From assembly GCF_004114915.1 (NCBI RefSeq), contig NZ_CP022220.1, forward strand, positions 496,001 to 560,000: 64,000 nt of DNA, given 5' to 3'. Both the position numbers and the translations under genes were made by a program. Numbering within the stretch: position 1 is the stretch's first letter; each line of letters opens with the position of its first letter. The notes under the pieces are model-generated. The model saw only the letters and a list, made by a program, of their open reading frames with translations. It made no database searches and was not told the DNA's origin. This document shows, piece after piece, positions 17,149 through 26,060 of this stretch. Source of the DNA: Bradyrhizobium guangxiense (GTDB lineage: Bacteria > Pseudomonadota > Alphaproteobacteria > Rhizobiales > Xanthobacteraceae).

Positions 17149-17876
17149 GCCTTCGACGCTTGCGTTTCGCCATCACGATCCTTGTTGCATCGGCTTTTTC
17201 TAGCGGCACAGCGCGTGCCCAGTGGATTGTGTTCGATCCCAACAATTACGTTCAGAACGTGTTGACCGCCGCTCGCGAGCTGCAGCAGATCAGCAACCAG
17301 ATCACCTCGCTGCAAAACGAAGCGCAGATGCTGATCAACCAGGCAAAAAACCTGGCGAGCCTGCCCTATTCTTCGCTTCTGCAGCTTCAGACCTCCATCC
17401 AGCGCACCCAGCAGCTCCTTGGTCAGGCGCAGCACATCGCCTACGACGTCCAACAGATCGACCACGCCTTTGCCACAAGCTATGCGCCGGCAACAAGCAG
17501 CCAGTCCGATGCCGCGCTGTTTGCGGGAGCGCAGGCGCGCTGGCAGAACTCCGTCGGAGCGCTTCAGGACGCTCTTCGCCTCCAAGCCGGCGTTGTGGGC
17601 AACCTCGACACCAATCGCATTCAGCTGTCCGCCCTGGTGAGCTCGAGCCAGAGCGCCAGCGGCGCGCTCCAGGCAACCCAGGCCGGTAATCAGCTCCTCG
17701 CTCTTCAGGCCCAACAGCTCGCCGATCTCACCGCGACCGTCGCGGCCCACGGCCGGGCACAGGCTCTCGAAGCAGCCCAACGCGCAGCGGCCCAAGACCA
17801 GGGCCGCGAACAGCTGCAGCGCTTTCTGACTCCTGGGCCCGGCTATCAATCCTCCAACGTACAGATGTTTCACTGA
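17145..17876 (+). CDS. trbJ: TrbJ, VirB5-type conjugal protein
   Basis: A 243-residue exported protein. The signal peptide ends near GTARAQWIVFDPNNY. The rest is long helices rich in glutamine and alanine (ELQQISNQITSLQNEAQMLINQAKNLASLPYSSL; QAGNQLLALQAQQLADLTATVAAHGRAQALEAA), the TrbJ/VirB5 pattern. VirB5 proteins sit at the pilus tip; TrbJ is also linked to pilus formation. It overlaps trbE by ATGA and the trbK start by one base. Confidence 0.92.
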   Translation: MSLRRLRFAITILVASAFSSGTARAQWIVFDPNNYVQNVLTAARELQQISNQITSLQNEAQMLINQAKNLASLPYSSLLQLQTSIQRTQQLLGQAQHIAYDVQQIDHAFATSYAPATSSQSDAALFAGAQARWQNSVGALQDALRLQAGVVGNLDTNRIQLSALVSSSQSASGALQATQAGNQLLALQAQQLADLTATVAAHGRAQALEAAQRAAAQDQGREQLQRFLTPGPGYQSSNVQMFH

Positions 17877-18250
17877 TGAGGGATCCGAAAACTATCAAGG
17901 CGGTGTCGATCGCAATCACCGTCTTTGGCGGCATAGTGGCGATCATCGCATGCACGCTCACGCTGCAGAATCATGCGGGTGAGCTCGAACCCCAGCCGAT
18001 GACCGCCCAAATACCGAGTGTGCACGAGGCTGACCTGATCCGTTGCCGTGCCGTGACATCCACGCAAACTGATGCCTATGAGACTTGCCGGAAGGTCTGG
18101 GCAGAAAGCCGCCGGAGCTTCCTTGGGCAGAAGACGGACTCGAAGGGTTCGTCAGTTGGCTCTTCGGCGGAAGAGGCTTTGGAAGCAAAGGATCAGAGCC
18201 GATTGCCTCAAGGCTATCTAGCCCGTCCTGCGGTAGGGGGCGACCAATGA
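17876..18250 (+). CDS. trbK: TrbK-like entry-exclusion protein
   Basis: A 124-residue protein with one N-terminal membrane helix (IKAVSIAITVFGGIVAIIACTL) and a soluble part holding IRCRAVTSTQTDAYETCRKVWAESRRSFLG. That box is the mark of the 'TrbK-alt' entry-exclusion group found between trbJ and trbL in rhizobial loci. Such proteins stop DNA entry from cells carrying the same element. The C-terminal 40 residues are polar and not conserved. It overlaps trbJ and trbL at both ends. Confidence 0.8.
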   Translation: MRDPKTIKAVSIAITVFGGIVAIIACTLTLQNHAGELEPQPMTAQIPSVHEADLIRCRAVTSTQTDAYETCRKVWAESRRSFLGQKTDSKGSSVGSSAEEALEAKDQSRLPQGYLARPAVGGDQ

Positions 18251-19476
18251 CCGGCACGGGCATCATCGACCAATTCCTGGAGACTTTTACACGCTACATC
18301 GACAGCGGCTTTGGTCTCGTGGGCGGGGAGGTCGGTTACCTCGCAACGACCCTCGCTGCGATCGACATCACGCTTGCAGCGTTGTTCTGGAGCTGGGGCG
18401 CGGACGACGACATCATCGCGCGGCTGGTCAAGAAGACGCTCTTCGTCGGGGTTTTTGCTTACCTGATCGGAAATTGGAACAGTCTCGCCCGTATCGTCTT
18501 CGAGAGCTTTGCGGGCCTTGGGCTGAAGGCCTCCGGCACCAGCTTGTCGGCCGGCGATTTCGTGCGGCCGGGCAAGATCGCGCAGGTGGGCCTCGATGCA
18601 GGCCGTCCGCTCCTGGACTCGATCTCCAGCCTGATTGGCTACATCAGCTTTTTCGAGAACTTCGTCCAGATCGTGGTTCTGTTGTTTGCCTGGGCAATCG
18701 TGCTTCTTGCCTTCTTCATTCTGGCCGTTCAGCTTTTCGTGACACTGATCGAGTTCAAACTCACTACATTGGCCGGATTTGTGCTGATTCCCTTCGGCCT
18801 GTTCGGCAAGACCGCCTTTGCGGCAGAGCGCGTCCTCGGCAACGTGGTCTCATCAGGCATCAAGGTGCTGGTGCTGGCTGTGATTGTCGGCATCGGCTCA
18901 ACACTGTTTTCGCAATTTACGTCGGGCTTCAACGGCGCCCAACCGACCATCGAAGATGCCATGACATTGGTTCTTGCGGCGCTCTCGCTGTTGGCGTTGG
19001 GGATCTTCGGACCGAGCATCGCAAGCGGGCTGGTCTCCGGTGGGCCGCAACTCGGCGCAGGATCTGCGGTCGGTACAGCACTTGCCGCAGGCGGCGCCGC
19101 GGTGGCGACAGCCGGGCTTGCTGCAGGTGCGGCAGGGCTCGCCGGCGGAGCGCTCGTGGGCGCCGGCAGGATGGGCGCAAGCGCTGTCACGGGCACCGCA
19201 GCGGCATATCGCAGTGGCGGCCTCACGGGCGTCGCAAATGCGGCCGCCTCTGCAGCAGCAAGTCCACTTCGCAGGATGGCCTCGACGGTTGGCGGAGGCG
19301 GTCAATCGACGAGCACTTCAGCTCAGACCGCGAGCGGTAGCCCCACTTGGGCTCAGCGCATCAAGCAAGGTCAGGGCCTTGATCGGGGGGTATCGGCGGC
19401 AGTTCATGCAGTCAAATCCGGCGATCCCGGTGGCAGCGGCAGCTCGGTCGATCTCTCCCAGGAAGAGCGCCGATGA
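18247..19476 (+). CDS. trbL: TrbL, VirB6-type polytopic membrane protein
   Basis: A 409-residue membrane protein. It starts MTGTGIIDQFLETFTRYIDSGFGLVGGEVGYLATTLAAIDITLAALFW and has about six hydrophobic segments through residue 250. The tail is rich in alanine and glycine, then serine, as is usual for TrbL/VirB6. It forms part of the inner-membrane channel. It overlaps trbK by ATGA. Unlike most related clusters, trbF does not follow directly; 458 bases intervene. Confidence 0.92.
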   Translation: MTGTGIIDQFLETFTRYIDSGFGLVGGEVGYLATTLAAIDITLAALFWSWGADDDIIARLVKKTLFVGVFAYLIGNWNSLARIVFESFAGLGLKASGTSLSAGDFVRPGKIAQVGLDAGRPLLDSISSLIGYISFFENFVQIVVLLFAWAIVLLAFFILAVQLFVTLIEFKLTTLAGFVLIPFGLFGKTAFAAERVLGNVVSSGIKVLVLAVIVGIGSTLFSQFTSGFNGAQPTIEDAMTLVLAALSLLALGIFGPSIASGLVSGGPQLGAGSAVGTALAAGGAAVATAGLAAGAAGLAGGALVGAGRMGASAVTGTAAAYRSGGLTGVANAAASAAASPLRRMASTVGGGGQSTSTSAQTASGSPTWAQRIKQGQGLDRGVSAAVHAVKSGDPGGSGSSVDLSQEERR

Positions 19477-19934
19477 GAGGGATTTCCGAGAACGGCGCAT
19501 GGCCGTCGAACTCCGCTCGGCCTGTTCCGATGATCAGCTGTTCTCGTGGGTCCTCTGCAGTGCGTCGGCTGGGTCGTCAATGCGTCATTCAAGCCTCTCG
19601 CATTCTGTCCTTGACGCTGACGCCAGCTCTGATCTGGCAAGCGATCCATGGCCAGATCCCGTCCGACACGTCGCTGCGCCAACGGCCCCTTCTTCTCGGT
19701 GTCGCGGGTGCGAAGGCAGGATTGGGCTCGGTTCTTTTGCCGCGCAATCCGGCGCAGCTCCCGGAAGTAAGGGGACTCAGTCGCAGCATTCGCCGCCGGC
19801 GGTGCAGAAGCTGCCACATCGTACGGTGCTTGTGCGTGTTCGCGCGCGTGATCCGCATCGAGCAGCCGACATGAGCAAAACGCCGTCTGCTGCCGGCTCG
19901 CTACGATGGATCAGGGATACTCAGGGGAAGTTCA
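19477..19934 (+). other. unexplained interval between trbL and trbF
   Basis: trbL and trbF are normally adjacent or overlapping, but 458 bases separate them here. A frame of 133 codons (19473-19874) begins in an ATGA overlap with the trbL stop, so it could be co-translated. Its product is rich in Arg, Ser, Leu and Cys and resembles nothing I know. A second frame and the opposite strand are equally open. It may be a decayed gene, an insertion scar or a new small gene. Confidence 0.4.
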
Positions 19935-20618
19935 ATGTTTAAGAGATCAGCAACGCATTATGGCCGCGCGCCGGCGGCACTCACCCCTTATCAGAAGGCA
20001 GGTCAAGTCTGGGACGAGCGCATCGGCTCGGCCCGCCTGCAGGCGAAGAACTGGCGCTTGATGGCGTTCGGCTGCCTTGCTCTGTCTTGCAGCCTTGCCG
20101 GCGGGCTGATCTGGCAATCGACACAAGGAACGATAACGCCGTGGATCGTCGAGGTCGACCGGCTCGGTCAAGCTCAGCGGGTCTCGCCTGCAAGTTCCGA
20201 CTACGACCCGACGGATCCACAAATTGCCTGGCACCTGGCGCGGTTCATCGAAGATGTGCGCGCCCTGCCATCCGATGCCATCGTGCTGCGGCAGAATTGG
20301 CTCCGGGCCTACGACTTCACGACCGATCGCGGGGCCGTCGCACTCAATGAATATGCCAGGGCAAACGACCCATTCGCCGGGCTCGGCAAGGCGCAGATCT
20401 CGGTGGAAGTCTCCAGCGTCATACGGGCCTCGCCCGACAGCTTTCGTGTCGCATGGATTCAGCGCGCTTACGAGAACGGCTCGCTCGCCTCGACCGAGCG
20501 ATGGACAGCCATCCTGAGCATCGTCATCCGAACGCCGCGTGATGCCGATCGGCTGCGCAAAAATCCTCTCGGAATCTATGTGAATTCGATCAATTGGTCC
20601 AAGGAGTTGGGGCAGTGA
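19935..20618 (+). CDS. trbF: TrbF, VirB8-type protein
   Basis: A 227-residue bitopic inner-membrane protein. The cytoplasmic N-terminus MFKRSATHYGRAPAALTPYQKAGQVWDERIGSAR is typical of TrbF. One membrane helix follows (FGCLALSCSLAGGLIW), then a periplasmic VirB8-like domain ending RKNPLGIYVNSINWSKEL. VirB8 proteins nucleate assembly of the channel. The preceding bases AGGGGAAGTTC give a usable ribosome-binding site, which fits independent initiation after the gap. Its stop overlaps the GTG of trbG. Confidence 0.92.
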   Translation: MFKRSATHYGRAPAALTPYQKAGQVWDERIGSARLQAKNWRLMAFGCLALSCSLAGGLIWQSTQGTITPWIVEVDRLGQAQRVSPASSDYDPTDPQIAWHLARFIEDVRALPSDAIVLRQNWLRAYDFTTDRGAVALNEYARANDPFAGLGKAQISVEVSSVIRASPDSFRVAWIQRAYENGSLASTERWTAILSIVIRTPRDADRLRKNPLGIYVNSINWSKELGQ

Positions 20619-21598
20619 AAGTATATCCTTGCGAGTTCAGGACAGCGCCAATGAAGAGGGGCATCACTTCCGCAGCCGTCATGCTTGGCTGCATGCTCAG
20701 CGGCTGCTCGACCTTCATTCCACCCGAAATCAGCTATGACACAGATGTGCCGCCGCTGCCTGTGGCGGCAGCGCCGGCGGATGATCGTCCGCGTCCCCTG
20801 CATGTGCCTCCATCCTGGAAGCCGTCGCTTGGCGGCAAGCCGGGCACCAAGGAGGATGTCGAGCCGGTCAACCGGATCGAAATCGCCAACAGTGCGGCGC
20901 GCGTCGAGCCGAGGCGGAGAGGCTATTTCAACGCCGCACAGATCTACAGCTATAGCCCGGGCGCGCTCTATCAGGTCTATGCCGCGCCGGGACAGATCAC
21001 CGACATTGCTCTTGAGGAGGGGGAGCAGTTGACCGGCTCCGGCCCGCTCGCAGCCGGCGACACCGTGCGATGGGTCATCGGCGACACCGAAAGCGGCAGC
21101 GGCGAGGAGCGCAGGGTGCACGTGCTGGTCAAGCCGACGCGCGCCTCCATCGAAACCAACCTCGTGATCAATACTGATCGGCGCACCTATCTCCTCGAGC
21201 TCCGCTCGCGCGAGAAGCCCTACATGCCATCGGTCGCGTGGTACTATCCGCAAGATCGGATCAAGCGGCAGCAATTGACTCCTGTTCCGCTGCTCCCAGA
21301 GCTTGCACAACGGCGCTTTCGGTATGCGATCGAGGGGGACAATCCGCCGTGGCGCCCCCTTGCAGCCTACGACGACGGCCGAAAAGTCTACATCGAGTTC
21401 TCGCAAGGTATCGTCCAAGGCGAAATGCCGCCGCTGTTTGTGCTCGGGCCTGACGGTAAGAGCGAAATCGTCAATTATCGCACCTTTGGCAGCGTCCTGA
21501 TCGTCGACCGCCTGTTTGCGGCTGCCGAACTGCGGCTTGGTGGAGAACATCAACAAAAGGTTAGGATCGTCCGCACCGACGGGAGGTTTTCGTCATGA
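20615..21598 (+). CDS. trbG: TrbG, VirB9-type protein
   Basis: A VirB9/TrbG protein of 327 residues. A lipoprotein-type signal, MLGCMLSGCSTF, suggests outer-membrane anchoring through the cysteine. The body has the VirB9 blocks GALYQVYAAPGQITDIALEEGE, RVHVLVKPTRASIETNLVINTDRRTYLLELRS and YDDGRKVYIEFSQ. It is part of the outer-membrane core complex with TrbI. GTG 20615 overlaps the trbF stop; ATG 20651 would begin right before the signal sequence and is equally likely. Its stop overlaps the trbI ATG. Confidence 0.92.
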   Translation: MKVYPCEFRTAPMKRGITSAAVMLGCMLSGCSTFIPPEISYDTDVPPLPVAAAPADDRPRPLHVPPSWKPSLGGKPGTKEDVEPVNRIEIANSAARVEPRRRGYFNAAQIYSYSPGALYQVYAAPGQITDIALEEGEQLTGSGPLAAGDTVRWVIGDTESGSGEERRVHVLVKPTRASIETNLVINTDRRTYLLELRSREKPYMPSVAWYYPQDRIKRQQLTPVPLLPELAQRRFRYAIEGDNPPWRPLAAYDDGRKVYIEFSQGIVQGEMPPLFVLGPDGKSEIVNYRTFGSVLIVDRLFAAAELRLGGEHQQKVRIVRTDGRFSS

Positions 21599-22803
21599 CG
21601 GAAGAACACCGCGAAGATGAGACCTCCCCGGACGGCGAACAGGAGACAGGTGAGCTCGAGGATGGGTTTCGGCTCCGGCCCGAATACCCGAGCGTCACCC
21701 GCTTGTCTCGCAAGGTGCTGCTGACCGGATCCGCGCTCTGCCTGGCGCTGGTCGCCGCGGCGGCGACGTGGGCGCTCCAGAAACAACGGCCGCGTGAGGC
21801 CGCTTCCGAGGAGCTCTATCTGGCTGAGCGTCACAATGTTGCTGAGAGCGTCACAGCGTTGCCGCCGGACTACTCGAAGGTCACCCCTCCTGTCCCCCAG
21901 CTTGGTCCACCTCTTCCCGGCGATCTCGGCAGACCAATCCTGGCCGCCAAAGGCCAGATCGCCGCGCCAGGCGCTGCGGCCGACCAGGAACAGCAACGCC
22001 GTGACCAGGAACAAGAGGCGGCTCGTGTAAGCCGACTGTTCGCCTCTACCAATGTGAGGGACACGGCAGCGTCGAGCGGAGCCCAAGCAGGTGGCGCCAA
22101 TGCTCCCTCCCTGATCCCCAGCAGCGAGGATGGGTCACTGCAAAACGCTCAGGACCGGAAGCTCGCCTTCGTAAATGCGGCCACCGATCGACGAACGACC
22201 AGTCCAGACCGCCTCGTGAAGGCGCCATCACCTTACGTGGTGCAGGCCGGATCGGTTATCGCCGGGGCCCTGATCACCGGCATTCGCTCCGATCTGCCTG
22301 GAATGATCACAGCTCAGGTAAGCGAGAATGTTTATGATACGCCCACCGGGCGCTTTCTCCTCATCCCCCAGGGCGCCAGACTGACTGGCATCTATGACAG
22401 TCAGGTGAGCTTCGGCCAGAGCCGCGTGCTGCTCGTTTGGACCCGGTTGATCATGCCGAACGGCCGCTCGGTCGTCTTGGAGCGCCAACCGGGGACAGAC
22501 ACGCAAGGCTATGCCGGCCTTGAAGATCAGGTTGACAACCATTGGGGTGAGCTGTTCAAGGCGGCGGCGCTGTCGACCTTCCTGGCTGTTGGCTCGGAAG
22601 CGGGTGCAGGTTCCGATGCGAGCAATAGCAACAGCGCAATCATTGGTGCCCTCAGGCGCGGTGCATCAGATTCGCTGAACCAGGCCGGCCAACAAGTGGT
22701 CCGCCGTAGCCTCAATATCCAGCCGACCTTGACGATACGCCCGGGTTACCCGGTCCGCGTCCTGGTCAACCGTGATCTCATTCTTGAACCTTATAGAGGC
22801 TAG
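21595..22803 (+). CDS. trbI: TrbI, VirB10-type protein
   Basis: A 402-residue VirB10/TrbI protein. A cytoplasmic acidic N-terminus precedes one membrane helix (VLLTGSALCLALVAAAATWAL). A variable periplasmic linker follows, then the conserved core VQAGSVIAGALITGIRSDLPGMITAQVSENVYDTPTGRFLLIPQGARLTG, and finally RPGYPVRVLVNRDLIL. It spans the envelope and links the inner-membrane ATPases to the outer-membrane pore. It overlaps trbG by ATGA and is followed four bases later by the DUF2274 gene. Confidence 0.93.
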   Translation: MTEEHREDETSPDGEQETGELEDGFRLRPEYPSVTRLSRKVLLTGSALCLALVAAAATWALQKQRPREAASEELYLAERHNVAESVTALPPDYSKVTPPVPQLGPPLPGDLGRPILAAKGQIAAPGAAADQEQQRRDQEQEAARVSRLFASTNVRDTAASSGAQAGGANAPSLIPSSEDGSLQNAQDRKLAFVNAATDRRTTSPDRLVKAPSPYVVQAGSVIAGALITGIRSDLPGMITAQVSENVYDTPTGRFLLIPQGARLTGIYDSQVSFGQSRVLLVWTRLIMPNGRSVVLERQPGTDTQGYAGLEDQVDNHWGELFKAAALSTFLAVGSEAGAGSDASNSNSAIIGALRRGASDSLNQAGQQVVRRSLNIQPTLTIRPGYPVRVLVNRDLILEPYRG

Positions 22804-22807
22804 CCGC

Positions 22808-23044
22808 ATGCCTAAATTGAAGATTGCAGCGCTTGTGGACGATCGGCCTGTCAAAATGACGGTCGAACTCGCGGCCCATGTTCACCGGGATTTGCACGTC
22901 TATGCCGATGTGCTGGCGAAGCAAACCGGACAGGCCGTCGAACCTGCCAAGCTCATTGGCCCGATGTTGGCGCGCTTCATGGCGACAGACCGGGCTTTTG
23001 CGAAATCAAAACGTCAAGCCCGCTCTTCCCCTCCTGAAGAATAA
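22808..23044 (+). CDS. DUF2274 family protein
   Basis: A 78-residue protein, MPKLKIAALVDDRPVKMTVELAAHVHRDLHVYADVLAKQTGQ, matching DUF2274, which is almost always the last gene of such trb operons. Function is unknown; the family's small size suggests a regulatory or accessory role. It starts four bases after the trbI stop and its last 31 bases overlap the convergent LysR gene. Confidence 0.88.
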   Translation: MPKLKIAALVDDRPVKMTVELAAHVHRDLHVYADVLAKQTGQAVEPAKLIGPMLARFMATDRAFAKSKRQARSSPPEE

Positions 23045-23979
23045 CATTCTCTCAGAAGGGCTAGGAAGTGGGCGACAACAGATCTTTCATCGCCGGTTCT
23101 GACATGAGCTGACATTGTGATCCGACTGGGTCCCCTTGCGTCGTGCAGTTCGCGATACACCACCCCTGGGAATCCGGCGTGAGCTTCGGATGCCAATAAC
23201 GGCGTGACGCCGCGGCCAATGCTGACGAGACTGGTCAGCTTGCTGCGGCTCACGTCGCAGGCTTCGATTAAGGCCCCGTTTCCATGAGCCGCCAGTTTGC
23301 AGACCAGAAGGTCTTCGACTTCTCTTGCGGGATCATCGCGGCTGACGAGAACGGTTCGACTGTGCAGATCGGCGCAGGAGACCGACTCGTTCTGAGCTAA
23401 CTCATCATTCTTGGCGAGTGCGATGAGAATACCTTCACGCCATAGGGGAAAGGCCGCCGTGAGCAGCATGGAAGATAGACCGTCTGGCGCGATGGCGATA
23501 TCGAGCGAGCCCGTCTGAAGCGCGATCAGGAGTTCCGGCATGACGCGTTCAAGGACGGCGACCTTGATTTCCGGATAACGGCTTTGAAACTCGGCGATCG
23601 CAGGTGTTATTCGTCCTGCGGAGACGAATGGGCAGAAGCCGATAGCCAGGTGATCCGCCCGCTTGGACAGGGTCAAGACTGTCGCCTTCGATAATGAATC
23701 GACCTGCTCGATGATAAGCTTTGCCGTCCTCAGGAATGTCGTACCAGAGGCTGTTGGATTCATCCCGTATCTCGATCGCTCGAACAAGCGGGTACCAACC
23801 AGGCATTCCAATCGTCCGATCGCCCGACTGATGGCCGAGTGTTCGACACCCAGCACCCTGGCTGCGCTCCGAATGCTGCCCGCTTCATTGACTGTCACAG
23901 CAACGCGCAGATGTTGTAAACTTATTGGATTGGATATTGGTCGCTGTGTCTGACAGGCAAGGTGGTCGATTGGAGGCAT
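23014..23979 (-). CDS. LysR-family transcriptional regulator
   Basis: A 321-residue LysR protein. The N-terminal winged HTH is SLQHLRVAVTVNEAGSIRSAARVLGVEHSAISRAIGRLECLVGTRLFER. The effector-binding domain (from about residue 105, HLAIGFCPFVSAGRITPAIAEFQSRYPEIKV) follows. It sits between the trb operon and traI, on the same strand as traI and traR, 59 bases after the traI stop. It could be co-transcribed with them or act on the neighbouring trb promoter. The ligand cannot be told. LysR genes at this place are seen in several rhizobial conjugation loci, but no conserved role is known to me. Confidence 0.9.
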   Translation of the reverse strand: MPPIDHLACQTQRPISNPISLQHLRVAVTVNEAGSIRSAARVLGVEHSAISRAIGRLECLVGTRLFERSRYGMNPTASGTTFLRTAKLIIEQVDSLSKATVLTLSKRADHLAIGFCPFVSAGRITPAIAEFQSRYPEIKVAVLERVMPELLIALQTGSLDIAIAPDGLSSMLLTAAFPLWREGILIALAKNDELAQNESVSCADLHSRTVLVSRDDPAREVEDLLVCKLAAHGNGALIEACDVSRSKLTSLVSIGRGVTPLLASEAHAGFPGVVYRELHDARGPSRITMSAHVRTGDERSVVAHFLALLRECYSSGGEERA

Positions 23980-24038
23980 TTACAAATCAAGGTGCGGCGA
24001 TTTAAGTCGGATGAGTTCTGCGGGCAGCGAGCCGGCAG

Positions 24039-24671
24039 TCAGGCGGCGTGCGACAGGACTGGAGTCCAGAGAACTGGGCCGGCGAGTCCACCGGCCGCAC
24101 GTATCCTGTCCAAAGCATTGAGCGTGATTTCCAGGTGGCCGGCGACAGCAAGCGTGTTTCCAATTTCACAAGGCGATGCAATCCGGCGAAGCGGCCATCC
24201 TGCGCGCCTCAGAATTCGCTCCATCCGGACGTCGGTGACTGTGACGATGCTCGTGAGCTGTCGAGACAGACCAAACTCAATCATGCCCGCGAAGAGTTCG
24301 TAAGTTGCCCTCGCAAGCCCGTGTGCCGCCTTCGGAGCATCTGAAGGAAGATCAACTGCAAAGCGGCTGCTCTCCCACACATGAGGATCCGATGGGGCAG
24401 GGCACTTTCCCAGGAGCACAGAAAAGGTGTCGCGGATCATCGTCGGGCCGGTTGTCGGCAAAAGGCGAACCGACCCCTGCACCAGTCCCTCGACCGACGT
24501 TTGGACGAGATATACCGGACCTAGCGCGTCAAACTCGTCGGTCTCCATCTCGCCGGAACTGTGAACGCTCCAATCTAATCTTTGCTTGAAGACGCGATGC
24601 CGCAGCCTGTGCATGGCCGCTAGCGTTTGGGAGAACGCGCCGTGAAATGGTTCGGCAATCAGTTGAATCAT
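24039..24671 (-). CDS. traI: TraI, LuxI-type acyl-homoserine-lactone synthase
   Basis: A 210-residue LuxI-family autoinducer synthase. The invariant residues are visible: Arg and Phe in LRHRVFKQRLDW, Trp in the same block, the Asp pair in EMETDEFDALG, Arg in GSVRLLPTTGP, and Glu/Arg in HVWESSRFAVDL. It makes an acyl-homoserine lactone from S-adenosylmethionine and acyl-ACP. With traR next door it forms the quorum-sensing switch for transfer. A strong ribosome-binding site (AGGAGG) lies before the ATG, and a candidate TraR box is 40 bases upstream, as expected for positive feedback. Confidence 0.93.
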   Translation of the reverse strand: MIQLIAEPFHGAFSQTLAAMHRLRHRVFKQRLDWSVHSSGEMETDEFDALGPVYLVQTSVEGLVQGSVRLLPTTGPTMIRDTFSVLLGKCPAPSDPHVWESSRFAVDLPSDAPKAAHGLARATYELFAGMIEFGLSRQLTSIVTVTDVRMERILRRAGWPLRRIASPCEIGNTLAVAGHLEITLNALDRIRAAGGLAGPVLWTPVLSHAA

Positions 24672-24710
24672 GACCCCTCCTGTCCGGATTTCGACTATAT
24701 GGGAGAGCCG

Positions 24711-24729
24711 GGTGCAAATGGCACCACGT
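24711..24729 (-). promoter_or_regulatory. candidate TraR box upstream of traI
   Basis: On the plus strand GGTGC-AAATG-GCACC (24711-24725) is a perfect dyad, and CACCACGT at 24722-24729 repeats half of the 12-bp palindrome found before fseA. It lies between the traR stop and the traI start, where a lux-type box would activate traI. Confidence 0.55.
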
Positions 24730-24752
24730 ACAACTAGAGGGGCGGCGCGGCC

Positions 24753-25490
24753 CTAATCTTGCCTAACTGCCTTAGCAGCGCCAAGTCGTGAAGTCGCTTC
24801 GGCCAATGTCCTCACGCCCAGCTTGTTCTTTGCATTATTCAAATAGGACTTCACGGTATTTGGCGATATCTGCAGGATCTGCCCAATCTCCCATGTGGTC
24901 TTGCCCTTTGCGACCCAGTCGAGGCACTCCATTTCGCGACGTGAGAGTTCAACGTTAGCGATCATCAGTTCATGAGAAAGCTTTTGCCGCACGCGCCGGT
25001 CGAAAGAAATGGCCATGAACTGGAGGACCTCCGAGCGGCGCTCTATGCTCAATTGAAATGCTCGGTCATTCTGGTCGGTGGCAAACGTCAAGGCGGCCAT
25101 GGAGGCGCCGTTGTGGATTGGAACGGTGAATCCCAATCGGATCCCACACTGAGCAGCTTCGTCGAGCAAGCTTCGCTGCGCCCGAGAAATCAATCTATGA
25201 GGTTCCCTGTGGTCCCAGCTAAAGGGCTCCGTGGTCTCCAGCGCACGCTCGATAATGGGGTCGAGGCGCTCATAGTGACTGCGCACATAATGCGCAACCC
25301 AATTGGCGGGATACGTGGAAATCACGAGGGCGTTCTCACCCCGTCTCTTCGGCCAGGCCAGATAAGCCAAACATGGCAGCTCAAGTGCGCGTCCGGTGAC
25401 CGCCAAGGCGTCGCTAAAGCCATCAGCGTGGTTCGCGTTGATCAGCAGATTGAGAAAATTTTGGAAGATACGGTGCGTGCTCATTCGCAT
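24753..25490 (-). CDS. traR: TraR, LuxR-type quorum-sensing regulator
   Basis: A 245-residue LuxR protein. The autoinducer-binding domain spans about residues 20-165, with the conserved Trp/Tyr/Asp-Pro cluster in NWVAHYVRSHYERLDPIIERA and Trp in FSWDH. The GerE-type DNA-binding domain lies at residues 178-240 (LSRREMECLDWVAKGKTTWEIGQILQ, SPNTVKSYLNNAKNKLGV). With bound lactone it should activate traI and fseA. It lies 81 bases upstream of traI on the same strand. DUF2285 QseM-type proteins are known antiactivators of such TraR proteins. Confidence 0.92.
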   Translation of the reverse strand: MRMSTHRIFQNFLNLLINANHADGFSDALAVTGRALELPCLAYLAWPKRRGENALVISTYPANWVAHYVRSHYERLDPIIERALETTEPFSWDHREPHRLISRAQRSLLDEAAQCGIRLGFTVPIHNGASMAALTFATDQNDRAFQLSIERRSEVLQFMAISFDRRVRQKLSHELMIANVELSRREMECLDWVAKGKTTWEIGQILQISPNTVKSYLNNAKNKLGVRTLAEATSRLGAAKAVRQD

Positions 25491-26060
25491 ACGATTCGGT
25501 AGAGAAGATGAGCGACGTTACGAGTCCCTTTGCTGCGTAAAGGCAAGTTGTTCGAAAGTCTCGCGACGTCACACTGTTAACCGACCAGCGATCGAGCTGC
25601 ACCTATTCAGCTCACGTCCACTTTCGACACGGCGCAACCGACATCACTGTTCTGGGCGGTTCTGTAGGCGAGAACCGCCAAAGAGCGCAAGGACGACAAG
25701 CCCTGATAGTTTGGCGGTCATCTTCCACACACGCAACTACACTTAGAGGCCGCAGTCCTGCGCTCATCGCAGAATTTGGCAGGATAAATGCGCGTACGCC
25801 GGGATTCTTCGCGGATTTACTCCCAAAGTGGTCCTACGTTCTCTACGGCAGGCGAGGCGGGGCTGAGGAAAAGCTAAGAGATAATTTTTCGTAGGCAGAC
25901 GGGGCCGTGCGCGTCAAGCGCCGCCCAGCGTTCTGCTCGCCGTCCAGTTGGAGACTTTTCTATGCGTCGTCGAAGCGGCCTTTCGAAAATGCCTACACTT
26001 TTGCGATCATTGCTCTCGATCGCCAACTAAGGGGACGACGGCAAGAGACGGGGTTCTGAA
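25491..26060. other. non-coding stretch between traR and the first amidase
   Basis: 570 bases with only short, family-less frames. It should hold the traR promoter (minus strand) and the amidase promoter (plus strand). No convincing promoter boxes or hairpins were seen. It marks the change from conjugation genes to metabolic cargo. Confidence 0.5.

Noticed and set aside
10473..21556. Long open frames on the strand opposite traG and the trb genes
   Set aside because: They mirror GC-rich codon use of strongly supported genes, have no family motifs and lack ribosome-binding sites.
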